Part shown: positions 53,502 through 61,238 of the stretch, piece after piece
How positions within the stretch are numbered: the stretch's first letter is position 1
Layout of the letters: each line of letters opens with the position of its first letter
Assembly: GCF_004343705.1 (NCBI RefSeq)
Contig: NZ_SKFH01000001.1
Span: 248,001-312,000 of the forward strand
From: Flaviaesturariibacter aridisoli
GTDB lineage: Bacteria > Bacteroidota > Bacteroidia > Chitinophagales > Chitinophagaceae
DNA length: 64,000 bases
Direction of reading: 5' to 3'
The notes under the pieces: model-generated
Seen by the model: the letters and a program-made list of their open reading frames with translations, nothing else
The model's database searches: none
What the model was told of the DNA's origin: nothing
Translations under genes and position numbers: made by a program

Positions 53502-54665
53502 ATGAACAAGAAGTCTGGGTTCGAGAAGTTTCACAAGGGCGGTCCCAAGAAGGGCTCGGCCCTGAAGGAGCAGCTGAGGCAGGAAAAGAAGGCGCAAACG
53601 CGCGAGCGGAAAGCGTTTTTTGAGCAGCAACGTGCCGACAAAGCTGCCTCCCGGCAGGCATCCGCCGACGGTAATGCAGCACCGCGCAGCGGCGGCGGAC
53701 CCCGGCGAGCCGGCGCTGAAGAGCCCGGCAAATTCCCCAAAGAGGGGCGGACCACGGCAGGCAAAGCCAGTCGCCCCGCCGGCGCCAGGAGCCAGGGCGC
53801 CAAGCCCGAACGCAGCAGCGGCAAACCCGATCGCTTTGACCGGGAAGCCCGTCCCCAGGCCGCCGGCCGCACCGAAAAGGCCGAAGGTCCTGCACGGAAG
53901 GTGGTTGTGAAAAGCGGCACAGCCGGAAAGGGTACCCTCGACCAGATGCCGCTCAACAAGTACCTGGCCCACGGCGGCGTTTGCGGTCGGCGCGAAGCTG
54001 CGGAGCTGGTGAAGAAAGGCAAAGTGGAAGTGAACGGAATCGTGGTGACTGAGCCCGGCTATAAAGTGCAGGAGAGCGACGAAGTGCGCTTCGGCGGAAA
54101 AAAAGTAACGCCCACGGGCAACCTGGTGTACATCCTGCTCAACAAACCCAAAGACTACCTGACCACCACCGACGACCCGCAGCAGCGGAAGACGGTGCTC
54201 GACCTCATTGCCAAAGCCACCGACCAGCGGGTATACCCGGTAGGTCGCCTCGACCGCAACACATCGGGCGTGCTGCTGCTCACCAATGACGGCGAGCTGG
54301 CCCAGCGCCTCACCCACCCAAGCAACGAGGTGCGGAAGGTGTACGCCGTGACGCTCGACAAGCCCCTGACGAAGGCGCATTTCGAAGACATCCTGAAAGG
54401 CACACCCCTCGAAGACGGTCTTGCCCACGTGGACTCGCTGGCCTTCACCGATGCGGGTAATAAAAAAGAAATCGGGATCGAGATCCACAGCGGCCGCAAC
54501 CGCATCGTACGCCGTCTTTTCGAACACTACGGCTACGATGTAAAAGGACTGGACCGCGTTATTTTCGCCGGCCTTACCAAAAAGAACGTACCCCGTGGCA
54601 AGTGGCGCTTTCTCAACGAGAAGGAAGTACGCGATCTCAAGTTTTTCAAGAAAGGGAAAAAATAA
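53502..54665 (+). CDS. RluB/RsuA-type 23S rRNA pseudouridine synthase
   Basis: A 387-residue enzyme that converts uridine to pseudouridine in rRNA. Residues 1-145 are a basic low-complexity tail of Lys, Ala, Gly, Pro, Arg and Ser (for example RQASADGNAAPRSGGGPRRAG). An S4 RNA-binding domain follows (about 148-205, MPLNKYLAHGGVCGRREAAELV), then the catalytic domain with the nucleophilic Asp in VGRLDRNTSGVLLLTNDGEL. The C-terminal HSGRNRIVRRLFEHYGYDV is typical of RsuA/RluB. The leader is only 4 nt after a -7 box, so the ATG is well supported. Confidence 0.92.
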   Translation: MNKKSGFEKFHKGGPKKGSALKEQLRQEKKAQTRERKAFFEQQRADKAASRQASADGNAAPRSGGGPRRAGAEEPGKFPKEGRTTAGKASRPAGARSQGAKPERSSGKPDRFDREARPQAAGRTEKAEGPARKVVVKSGTAGKGTLDQMPLNKYLAHGGVCGRREAAELVKKGKVEVNGIVVTEPGYKVQESDEVRFGGKKVTPTGNLVYILLNKPKDYLTTTDDPQQRKTVLDLIAKATDQRVYPVGRLDRNTSGVLLLTNDGELAQRLTHPSNEVRKVYAVTLDKPLTKAHFEDILKGTPLEDGLAHVDSLAFTDAGNKKEIGIEIHSGRNRIVRRLFEHYGYDVKGLDRVIFAGLTKKNVPRGKWRFLNEKEVRDLKFFKKGKK

Positions 54666-54802
54666 TGTGCGAATCAGCTAGTCTGCAAACCTGCTAATGC
54701 AGGCTGGCAACGTACATGCGGATGCTGATCAGTAGCGCAAACAGCAACAAAGCGGGCCTGCCTGGTTAGGTCTAAGGTATTCGCAGACTAGCAGATTAAT
54801 TC
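54666..54802. repeat. Inverted word-repeat spacer (GCTAGTCTGC family)
   Basis: The left arm 54666-54703 begins right after the upstream stop (GTGCGAATCAGCTAGTCTGC, ACCTGCTAATGC). The right arm 54778-54802 is the inverse (TATTCGCAGACTAGCAGATT). Related words occur at 34263-34396. Confidence 0.55.
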
Positions 54803-54803
54803 T

Positions 54804-55514
54804 ATGTCATTCAAGATCTCCGACGCTATCCTATACGAAGACGACTACCTGGTGGCCGTGAACAAGCCTTCGGGCCTGCTGACCATCCCCGACCGGGAAG
54901 CCGTTCCCGGCCTGCGCAACCTGCTGCAGGAGCGCTATGGCGCCATCTTTACCGTGCACCGCCTCGACCGCGACACGAGCGGCCTTGTGATCTTCGCAAA
55001 GACCGAAGAAGCGCACCGGCACTTCTCCAAACAATTCGAGGAGCGCAGCACCCGCAAGATCTACAACGGGCTCGTGCTGGGCACTCCGTTTCAGTCGGAA
55101 GGCGTTGTCAACGAGCCGATCGCCGAGCACCCGACCAAGAAAGGGATCATGACCGTGTGGCGCAAAGGCAAGGAAAGCATCACGGAATTCACCGTGCTGG
55201 AGCGTTTCCGTCTTTATTCGTGGATGCAGTTCCGGATCCTGACGGGCCGCACGCATCAGATCCGCGTGCACATGAAGCACCTGGGCCACCCCGTCGTGTG
55301 CGATCCGCTGTACGGCGACGGCAAGCCCGTGCTGCTGTCGGAGTTCCGGAAGAAATTTACACTGGGCAAGTTCGAGGAGGAGCGTCCGCTGCTTAACCGC
55401 CTGGCCCTTCATGCCGCCGCGCTCACCATACAGAACGTAGACGGAAAAGAGCTGACGATCGAAGCACCGCTTCCGAAGGATATGCGGGCGACATTGCAGC
55501 AGCTGCGGAAATAG
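54804..55514 (+). CDS. RluA-type pseudouridine synthase
   Basis: A 236-residue single-domain RluA-family enzyme without an S4 domain. The catalytic motif is FTVHRLDRDTSGLVIFAK, and RILTGRTHQIRVHMKHLGHPVVCDPLYG is the second conserved block. It modifies uridines in 23S rRNA or tRNA; the exact site cannot be told. The second pseudouridine synthase in a row after the RluB-type gene, but they are separated by a repeat spacer, so not one operon. Confidence 0.92.
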   Translation: MSFKISDAILYEDDYLVAVNKPSGLLTIPDREAVPGLRNLLQERYGAIFTVHRLDRDTSGLVIFAKTEEAHRHFSKQFEERSTRKIYNGLVLGTPFQSEGVVNEPIAEHPTKKGIMTVWRKGKESITEFTVLERFRLYSWMQFRILTGRTHQIRVHMKHLGHPVVCDPLYGDGKPVLLSEFRKKFTLGKFEEERPLLNRLALHAAALTIQNVDGKELTIEAPLPKDMRATLQQLRK

Positions 55515-55519
55515 TTTCG

Positions 55520-55619
55520 GAGTTTACAGTTTTTAGTTTACAGTTACGCAATGCGACAACAGTTAGGAAGGCGGTGCAAAGCACCGCCTTCCTAACTGTA
55601 AACTAAAAACTATAAACTC
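55520..55619. repeat. Large nested inverted repeat (GTTTACAGTTTTTAG family)
   Basis: The outer arms 55520-55547 (GAGTTTACAGTTTTTAGTTT, then ACAGTTAC) and 55592-55619 match as reverse complements at all but about two positions. The perfect 16-bp inner hairpin (55562-55596) lies between them and shares four bases with the right arm, so the two folds compete. It sits between convergent genes. Confidence 0.7.
55562..55596. terminator. Perfect 16-bp hairpin between convergent genes
   Basis: GTTAGGAAGGCGGTGC (55562-55577) pairs with GCACCGCCTTCCTAAC (55581-55596), loop AAA. It serves the RluA-type gene and the Rrf2-type gene. No long T-run follows, so efficiency is unclear. Confidence 0.65.
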
Positions 55620-56071
55620 TTTCTCGGAACCGCCTTTTTCAGTGAAGAAACCAGGTCCTCCTTCCCGGTCTTCAGATCCGCCATTGTCTTGTTTTCGAGA
55701 ATGCCCAGCATGGCGTCGCGCACCTGCTCCATGATGTCGTGGAGACCGCAGTTCTTTTCGTCGCAATTGTGGCAGCGCTCGTAGAAATACAGGCTTACGC
55801 AGGGCAGCGGTGCAATGGGTCCGTCGACGGTGCGCATGATGGTGGCAATGGAGGTTTCTTCCGGGCGGTTGCGGATGAAGTAGCCACCGCCTTTGCCCTT
55901 TTTGCTGTCGAGCACCCCGGCTTTCTTGAGCTGCAGGAGAATGTTTTCGAGAAACTTGAGGGGGATCCGCTTTTTGTCGGCGATGTCGGCAATAAGCACC
56001 GGCCCCGAATCGATATGGTCGACGAGGTAGGTAAGGGCGCGAAAGGCATAGATGGCTTTCTGCGTCAGCAT
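55610..56071 (-). CDS. Rrf2-family transcriptional regulator
   Basis: A 153-residue Rrf2 regulator. The winged helix-turn-helix is at the N-terminus (MLTQKAIYAFRALTYLV and IPLKFLENILLQLKKAGVLDS, then KGKGGGYFI). Cysteines in PLPCVSLYFYERCHNCDEKNCGL (four within 20 residues) suggest iron-sulfur binding as in IscR/NsrR/RsrR relatives, so it may sense redox state, nitric oxide or iron. Its ATG overlaps the stop of the OsmC gene by 1 nt, so they form one unit. One GTAGAAATAC motif lies in the YFY codons between two of the cysteines. Confidence 0.88.
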   Translation of the reverse strand: MLTQKAIYAFRALTYLVDHIDSGPVLIADIADKKRIPLKFLENILLQLKKAGVLDSKKGKGGGYFIRNRPEETSIATIMRTVDGPIAPLPCVSLYFYERCHNCDEKNCGLHDIMEQVRDAMLGILENKTMADLKTGKEDLVSSLKKAVPRKSL

Positions 56072-56472
56072 CAGGCGTCGGGGTTTTGCAGGTGGAGCGT
56101 GTAGCGGATGGGCGAATTCTTGCGCAGCATCGCGGCCACGCCGCAGTATTTATCCAGCGACAATTCGATGGCCTTCACCACTTTGTCTCGGTTTTCTTCG
56201 TCGGTGCGGAGGGTGTAAATGATGTCGATGCCGGTGAACACGCGCGGGTGCATGTCGGTCTGCTCCGCGTTCACCTCGATCTCCAGCGCTGCGAAGGGAA
56301 CGCGCATCTTCTCCAGTATATCTACGATGTCGACGCCTGTGCAACCCGCCAGGCCGCTCAGCAGCAGTGCCTTCGGACTGAAGCCGGCCGTAGCGTTGAT
56401 GGCGATCTTCGCGCCGTTGGGCTGCTCGCTTTCATAGGCCGAGCCGCCTTTCCAAACCGTGGTTGTTTTCAT
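56071..56472 (-). CDS. OsmC-family peroxiredoxin-like protein
   Basis: A 133-residue OsmC/Ohr-type protein. The catalytic Cys pair is represented by LAGCTGVDIVDILEKM (first) and KYCGVAAML (second), as in OsmC hydroperoxide reductases. The ATG at 56472 gives MKTTTVWKGG, the family start. It is coupled to the Rrf2-type regulator downstream, which suggests regulation by oxidative stress. A longer reading from 56571 runs into a repeat spacer. Confidence 0.88.
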   Translation of the reverse strand: MKTTTVWKGGSAYESEQPNGAKIAINATAGFSPKALLLSGLAGCTGVDIVDILEKMRVPFAALEIEVNAEQTDMHPRVFTGIDIIYTLRTDEENRDKVVKAIELSLDKYCGVAAMLRKNSPIRYTLHLQNPDA

Positions 56473-56528
56473 GCATGAAGCGTTTGTGTCAAAAGCGAAG
56501 ATAAGGCAGCCGTTGAGCATACGCAGAT

Positions 56529-56593
56529 CTTCGATGCCTGATCTCGGATGTCTGATGTGGGTTCCAGACAAATCAGGTATCAGACTTCCGACA
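56529..56593. repeat. Inverted word-repeat spacer (GGATGTCTGATG family)
   Basis: The left arm 56529-56560 reads GATCTCGGATGTCTGATG. The right arm 56571-56593 reads AATCAGGTATCAGACTTCCG. The right arm starts exactly at the CDF gene stop. Confidence 0.5.
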
Positions 56594-57592
56594 TCAGAGA
56601 TCTTCAGGTCCGTGTTTCTTGTTCTGGAGAATGTTGTTCACCGTCCACGTGATCTCCTGGCGGAACGGATGCTGCCGCACAGGGCAGTCTTTTTTGTCGC
56701 AAATGGGGCATTGGAAATAGAGGCAGCCATCGGAGTGCACAAAGAGCTCCAGCGATTCTCCAAAGCCGGCGCGCGCCAGTTCGGCCAGCCGGTCGATCTC
56801 GTGGTGTGCCTGGTGCACGTTGAAATACCAGGGCACGGTGAGGTGGCAGTCCATGTGCAGGGTATTGCCGTATTTGATCACCCGCAGGTTGTGCAGGTCT
56901 ACCCAGCCGTCGCGGCGGTTGGCATTGAGCAGGTCCACCATCCGGCCGAGGAGCTCGGTGTCGGCTTCGTCCATGATGCCCGCGAGCGAAGCGCGCAGGA
57001 TTTTGTAGCCGGTGTAGATAACGAGTACGCCCATGGCAACGGCCACCGCCGAGTCGAGCCAGAGGGCGCCGGTAAAGCGGATCAGCAAAAGAGCCACCAC
57101 GATGCCGAGGGTGGAATACGTGTCGGTTTGCAGGTGCTTGCCCGAGGCGATGAGCGCCAGTGACCCATTGCGCTTGCCTTGCCGCACGGCGCCGTAGCCG
57201 AGGATCCAGTTTACCAGCGCGGTGCCGGCGATGATGTAGATACCCGTGTCGAGGGTGCCGAGCTTTTCGGGAACGATAAAGGTCTTGACGGCCTTGTAAA
57301 TGATCAGCGCGCCCGCCGAGAGCACGAGCGTTCCTTCTACGGCGGCGGAGATGAATTCGGCCTTGCCGTGGCCGTAGGGATGGTCGGCGTCGCGCGGCTT
57401 GGCCGACACATAGAGGCTGTACAGCCCGATAAAGGCGGCGGCTACATTGACGATGCTTTCAAGGGCATCGGTAAGTACCGCCACGGAGTTGGTGCGGTAG
57501 TAGGCGAAAAACTTGGCGAGCAACAGCAGGCAGGAGGCGACGGCGATCCAGAACTGCAGGCGCAGGTTGCTTTTTTGGGGCGAATGGGGCAC
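56594..57592 (-). CDS. Cation diffusion facilitator transporter with Cys-rich tail
   Basis: A 332-residue CDF (ZnT-like) divalent-cation/proton antiporter with about six transmembrane helices (roughly residues 10-30, 38-60, 75-95, 115-135, 155-170, 180-195). The metal site is in ALESIVNVAAAF (TM2) and LDSAVAVAMGV (TM5), with HPYGHGKAEF after TM2. The cytoplasmic domain ends with CPICDKKDCPVRQHPF, a CxxCx4C pattern that looks metal-binding. GTG at 57592 is chosen because the sod gene ends 13 nt upstream. Probably co-transcribed with sod, so a metal and superoxide link is plausible. Confidence 0.85.
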   Translation of the reverse strand: MPHSPQKSNLRLQFWIAVASCLLLLAKFFAYYRTNSVAVLTDALESIVNVAAAFIGLYSLYVSAKPRDADHPYGHGKAEFISAAVEGTLVLSAGALIIYKAVKTFIVPEKLGTLDTGIYIIAGTALVNWILGYGAVRQGKRNGSLALIASGKHLQTDTYSTLGIVVALLLIRFTGALWLDSAVAVAMGVLVIYTGYKILRASLAGIMDEADTELLGRMVDLLNANRRDGWVDLHNLRVIKYGNTLHMDCHLTVPWYFNVHQAHHEIDRLAELARAGFGESLELFVHSDGCLYFQCPICDKKDCPVRQHPFRQEITWTVNNILQNKKHGPEDL

Positions 57593-57605
57593 GGTAGAAA
57601 TACGG

Positions 57606-58334
57606 TTAAACGAAATTCTGGTAGCGTTGCTGCAGGTAGTTCCAGTTGACGACTTTCCACCAGTTAGCGATGTAGTCGGCGCGCTTGTTCTGGTAGCGCA
57701 GGTAGTAAGCGTGTTCCCACACGTCGAGGCCCAGCAGGGGTTGCCCGTGGATCTCGGCAACGTCCATCAGCGGGTTGTCCTGGTTAGGCGTGGAGCCGAT
57801 GCGCAGCTTCTTGTCGTTATCGACGTACAGCCAGGCCCAGCCCGAGCCGAAGCGGCCGGTGCCGGCGTCGGCGAACTGCTTGCGGAAGGCTTCGTCGGAA
57901 CCGAAGGAGGCCGTGATCGCCGATGCGAGCGGGCCATCGAGGGTGCCACCGGCGGGGCTCATCGTCTTCCAGTATAATTCGTGGTTGTAGTGGCCGCCAC
58001 CGTTGTTGCGGAATTTGGCCGAGCGCTTCGATACGTTGCGCAGCGCATCTTCCAGCGGCTTCGACGTGTCGACGCCTTCAGCTTTCGCAGCATCGTTCAG
58101 GTTGTTCGCGTAGGCGGCCGCGTGCTTGCTGTAGTGCAGCTCCATCGTGCGCGCGTCGATCGCCGCTTCGAGGGCGTTGTACGCATAGTGGAGCGGCTCC
58201 TGCTTGTAGCCCGTCGGCTCTTTCAACACCAGTGCTTTCTGAGCGCCGGCGCAGGAAGCCAGCGAGGAACCGATAGCCAGGCCGAGGCCGGCCTTGGCAG
58301 AGGTGACCAGGAATTCGCGACGGGAGGGTGCCAT
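57606..58334 (-). CDS. Exported lipoprotein superoxide dismutase (Fe/Mn)
   Basis: A 242-residue Fe/Mn superoxide dismutase. Metal ligands are the family histidines in MELHYSKHAAAY and NNGGGHYNHELYW, and the late pair in LDVWEHAYYLRYQNKR. The N-terminus MAPSRREFLVTSAKAGLGLA has a twin-arginine motif and then a lipobox-like LASC (Cys28), which suggests export, possibly as a folded lipoprotein through Tat. That would protect the envelope rather than the cytoplasm. The ATG at 58334 is supported by TACCTTTG 16 nt upstream. The CDF transporter gene follows. Confidence 0.9.
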   Translation of the reverse strand: MAPSRREFLVTSAKAGLGLAIGSSLASCAGAQKALVLKEPTGYKQEPLHYAYNALEAAIDARTMELHYSKHAAAYANNLNDAAKAEGVDTSKPLEDALRNVSKRSAKFRNNGGGHYNHELYWKTMSPAGGTLDGPLASAITASFGSDEAFRKQFADAGTGRFGSGWAWLYVDNDKKLRIGSTPNQDNPLMDVAEIHGQPLLGLDVWEHAYYLRYQNKRADYIANWWKVVNWNYLQQRYQNFV

Positions 58335-58350
58335 AGGGAGAAGGTTTTGG

Positions 58351-58358
58351 CAAAGGTA
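58351..58358 (-). promoter_or_regulatory. sod -7 box
   Basis: On the minus strand this reads TACCTTTG, a perfect match, 16 nt before the ATG at 58334. Confidence 0.55.
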
Positions 58359-58410
58359 ACCGGGGGACAAAAAGGTTTCCGAAAGTTTAGGGGGTTTAGA
58401 AGGTTCAGGC

Positions 58411-58443
58411 CAACTACAAACCACAAATTCCAAACTACAAACT
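58411..58443. repeat. CTACAAAC word repeat at the end of the permease gene
   Basis: ACTACAAACCACAAATTCCA then AACTACAAAC. On the minus strand it is GTTTGTAG repeated, and the first copy supplies the last codons and stop of the permease gene. Same word family as 101-131 and 24759-24846. Confidence 0.5.
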
Positions 58444-59856
58444 TTTCTTCTTCCGCCGGAACTTCCGGAATAGGCGGCTGTAGTATTCCCTGTTGAACAG
58501 CTGCGAGTCATGGATGGCCTTCCAGGTAAGGAACAGGCCGATAGGTGTTAGCACGAACGTAGCCAGCCACATGCCTGCGAACACCGACCATTCGCCTTCC
58601 TTGGCAAACTTCTCGCCGGTGTTGGCGATGAAGTAGAACAGCATAAAGAACACGATGGAGGAAAGCAGCGAGTTACCGAGCCCGCCCTTGCGGATGATAG
58701 ATCCCAGCGGCGCGCCGATCATGAACAGCACGAGGCAGGCCAGCGACAGCGAGATCTTGCGGTGCCACTCGATTTCGTAGCGGCGCATTTCCTTGGCCTG
58801 GTCTTCGGTGGAGGTGTAGAGAGCGTCGGCACTGCTGCGCAGCATGCCGATGCGGCTCACCACGCGCTGGTTGAGCATGTTGCGCACCGAATCGTTGATG
58901 AGCGTAAGCAGCGGTGCCGGCGCCGGGTCGGCTGGTGGCACGCGGCTCCAGTTGGAGTCGACGAGCGTGGCGAAAGAGCTTTGAACAAATACGTCGCGCG
59001 TTACGCGGCGGCCGATGGTGTCGTTGCCGCGCTTCATCGAGTCGATCACCCTGGCCAGTTGCGGCATGCTCATCACGCGGAAGTTGCCGGCGTTGTTGGA
59101 GTCGGCCTTGGAGCGGGTAAACTGGAAGCCCACGAGGTCGAGGCTTTTCTTGTATTCCTTGAAGCCGAGGCGCACGAATTCGGAGGCGCCGCCCATGCCG
59201 GTGCCGCGCTCCTGGTAGCGCCAGCCGTTCTTCAGGTTGAATTCAAGAAAGCGCTTGTCGGGCGATACGCGCATGATGCCGTCGGTGGCCACGATGAAGT
59301 TGTCCTGCACATTGCCGGCCTGCTCGTAGATGATGATGTCGCGGATGATGGAGTCGTTTTCCTTCTTGCCGATCTTGATGGCGAGCCCGCCGATCTTGTC
59401 GTAGAAAACGCCTTCCTTGATATCGAAGGCGGGCTTCGCCCAAACGATGTCGCTGAGCAGCGTGCGGCTTTTGAGCTGGGTAATGGGGATGACGCTGTTG
59501 CCGAAATAAAAGGCGATGCCGCAAATGACGAGCACCACGAAGAAGAGCGGCCGCATAAAACGCAGCAACGAGATGCCGGAAGACTTGACCGCAACGAGCT
59601 CGTAAGTTTCGCCGAGGTTGCCGAAGGTCATCAGCGAGGAGAGCAGCACCGCCAGCGGCAGGGCGAGCGGCACCAGCGTGGCGCCCTGGTAGAGGATGAA
59701 CTCGAGGATAACGCCCACCGACAGTCCTTTCCCCACGAAGTCGTCGATCCAGAGCCAGAAGAACTGCAGCACCAACACCACCAGCGTGATGAAGAAGGTG
59801 GCCGCGAAGGGACCGAGAAAGGCTTTGATGATGAGCTTGTCTAATTTCTTGATCAC
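58435..59856 (-). CDS. LptF/LptG-family lipopolysaccharide export permease
   Basis: A 473-residue YjgP/YjgQ (LptF/LptG) permease that with LptB extracts lipopolysaccharide from the inner membrane. Three N-terminal helices (about 10-35, 55-80, 95-125), a large periplasmic domain (about 125-380) and three C-terminal helices are present. Typical blocks are IKAFLGPFAATFFI, QGATLVPLALPLAVLLSSLMTFGNL and EWHRKISLSLACLVLFMIGAPLG. The GTG at 59856 (VIKKLDKLIIKAF) fits the family start. In Bacteroidota one long gene of this type is common. Divergent from the hypothetical gene at 59885, with 28 nt between starts. Confidence 0.9.
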   Translation of the reverse strand: MIKKLDKLIIKAFLGPFAATFFITLVVLVLQFFWLWIDDFVGKGLSVGVILEFILYQGATLVPLALPLAVLLSSLMTFGNLGETYELVAVKSSGISLLRFMRPLFFVVLVICGIAFYFGNSVIPITQLKSRTLLSDIVWAKPAFDIKEGVFYDKIGGLAIKIGKKENDSIIRDIIIYEQAGNVQDNFIVATDGIMRVSPDKRFLEFNLKNGWRYQERGTGMGGASEFVRLGFKEYKKSLDLVGFQFTRSKADSNNAGNFRVMSMPQLARVIDSMKRGNDTIGRRVTRDVFVQSSFATLVDSNWSRVPPADPAPAPLLTLINDSVRNMLNQRVVSRIGMLRSSADALYTSTEDQAKEMRRYEIEWHRKISLSLACLVLFMIGAPLGSIIRKGGLGNSLLSSIVFFMLFYFIANTGEKFAKEGEWSVFAGMWLATFVLTPIGLFLTWKAIHDSQLFNREYYSRLFRKFRRKKKSL

Positions 59857-59873
59857 AGCGGCAGTTACGGAGC

Positions 59874-59881
59874 TAATTTTG
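59874..59881 (+). promoter_or_regulatory. -7 box of the 59885 gene, leaderless spacing
   Basis: A perfect TAATTTTG ending 3 nt before the GTG at 59885. It also lies inside the upstream region of the divergent permease gene. Confidence 0.55.
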
Positions 59882-59884
59882 AGC

Positions 59885-60517
59885 GTGGACGAAGCAAAAA
59901 TACAGTTTTCACCTGCGGAGATGGAACTGATGTGCAACGCGGGTGTGATTTTAACGAAAAACAGGATTCTCTACGGCATCCGCCGCCTGCTCGAATCGCT
60001 CGAGGGGCAGATGCAGCGCGCCGCCTACCTCGCCGACCCGGGGCCGCTGGCCGATGCGCTGGGTCCTTCGGCCAAGATCTCGAAGGGCGAGAACTACCTA
60101 GGGCTTCCTTACCTCGTGCTCGACTACCCGCGGTCCTTCGACAGCCGGAGCATTTTCGCGGTGCGCACCCTCTTCTGGTGGGGCCACTCGTTCAGCAGTA
60201 CCCTGCACCTGTCGGGCGCATGGAAAGACCTGTTTGCCCACAACATCGTAGAAGCCCACGGGCTGCTGTCGCAGAACAACTATTTTATCGGCATCAACGA
60301 GGAGGATCCCTGGCAGCATCATTTCGAAGAGGATAACTACCGCGCCATCGCACTGATGAACGCCGGTGCCTTCTCCGACCGGGTGGAGCGCGCCGACCAC
60401 CTTAAGATCGCTGCTGAATTTCCCCTGCGCGACGTGCACTTCGTGGCCGAAGACCTGCTGCAAAGCTGGCAGCGGCTTTTGGAGGTGTGTGGGATGAGGT
60501 TCAGAGGGGAGTGGTAG
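59885..60517 (+). CDS. Hypothetical protein of 210 residues
   Basis: The GTG at 59885 follows a -7 box directly and gives a 210-residue cytoplasmic protein without signal peptide or membrane helix. Notable blocks are TLFWWGHSFSSTLHLSGAWKDLF and the acidic EEDPWQHHFEEDNYRAI. I recognise no domain. Earlier in-frame sequence is antisense to the permease gene and is not coding. Ended by a perfect 18-bp terminator shared with the START-like gene. Confidence 0.65.
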   Translation: MDEAKIQFSPAEMELMCNAGVILTKNRILYGIRRLLESLEGQMQRAAYLADPGPLADALGPSAKISKGENYLGLPYLVLDYPRSFDSRSIFAVRTLFWWGHSFSSTLHLSGAWKDLFAHNIVEAHGLLSQNNYFIGINEEDPWQHHFEEDNYRAIALMNAGAFSDRVERADHLKIAAEFPLRDVHFVAEDLLQSWQRLLEVCGMRFRGEW

Positions 60518-60570
60518 GCCGATTTCTTACCCCATGACTCATGTAATCCATTGCTCATGTACTCTTCCCT

Positions 60571-60608
60571 CCAAAGAAAATGCCTCCGGACGGAGGCATT
60601 TTCTTTGG
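60571..60608. terminator. Perfect 18-bp bidirectional terminator
   Basis: CCAAAGAAAATGCCTCCG (60571-60588) pairs perfectly with CGGAGGCATTTTCTTTGG (60591-60608), loop GA, between convergent genes. Confidence 0.9.
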
Positions 60609-60610
60609 TA

Positions 60611-60991
60611 TCAGTTTCCTAAACGGTGAAAAAGGTCCTTCACCTGGTGGTTCCAAAGCTGGCTCTGGTCTTTAATCTCTTTCTTGTCGGCGAAGTCCTT
60701 GATGACGAGGATGGTCTGGTTCGAAACCTCGGACTTTTCGATGCGGAATTCGAAGAATTCGTCTTTCGGGGCGTGGCTCCAGTGGAAGCGGATGTATTTG
60801 TCGGTTTCCTTTTCGAGCACTTCCGCCGTGTCTTCCGTGCCGTTCCAGCCGAAGGTGAACACATTGTCCTGGTCGTCTACATGGTCGGCGAACCATTCCT
60901 GCAGGCCCGAGGAAGTGGACAGAAATTCATACAGGATGGCGGGGGAACATCGAACGGGGAATTCCAGGGTGAACATTTGCTTTTTACTCAT
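60611..60991 (-). CDS. START-like (AHSA1/SRPBCC-type) domain protein
   Basis: A 126-residue single-domain protein of the START-like/AHA1 class found in Bacteroidota: FTLEFPVRCSPAILYEFLS, then GLQEWFADHV and EVLEKETDKYIRFHWSHAP. These helix-grip folds bind hydrophobic ligands or partner proteins; the function of this subgroup is unknown. The 247-nt region upstream (60992-61238) carries a weak inverted repeat (CACTGACGG with CCAGTG near 61143-61173) and no gene. Confidence 0.82.
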   Translation of the reverse strand: MSKKQMFTLEFPVRCSPAILYEFLSTSSGLQEWFADHVDDQDNVFTFGWNGTEDTAEVLEKETDKYIRFHWSHAPKDEFFEFRIEKSEVSNQTILVIKDFADKKEIKDQSQLWNHQVKDLFHRLGN

Positions 60992-61238
60992 CGGCTCATT
61001 TTAATCCTCAGGTGGTGTGCAATTATAGGAAAATAGCCGAAAGCACAAAATATTTTTTAGCCGCTTCGCCCGGGCGACCCTAAGCTCTGCAAAAAAGATT
61101 TCGGTTGGAGCGCCGGAATCGCTAATTTGGAAAGAGTTATGCCACTGACGGCTCCGTGCTCACGGCCAGTGATGGGTATTCCGGCACAACCAAACCGTAT
61201 CGCCTCCAATCCAGAATCCATAATTCGTTCCTATGAGT

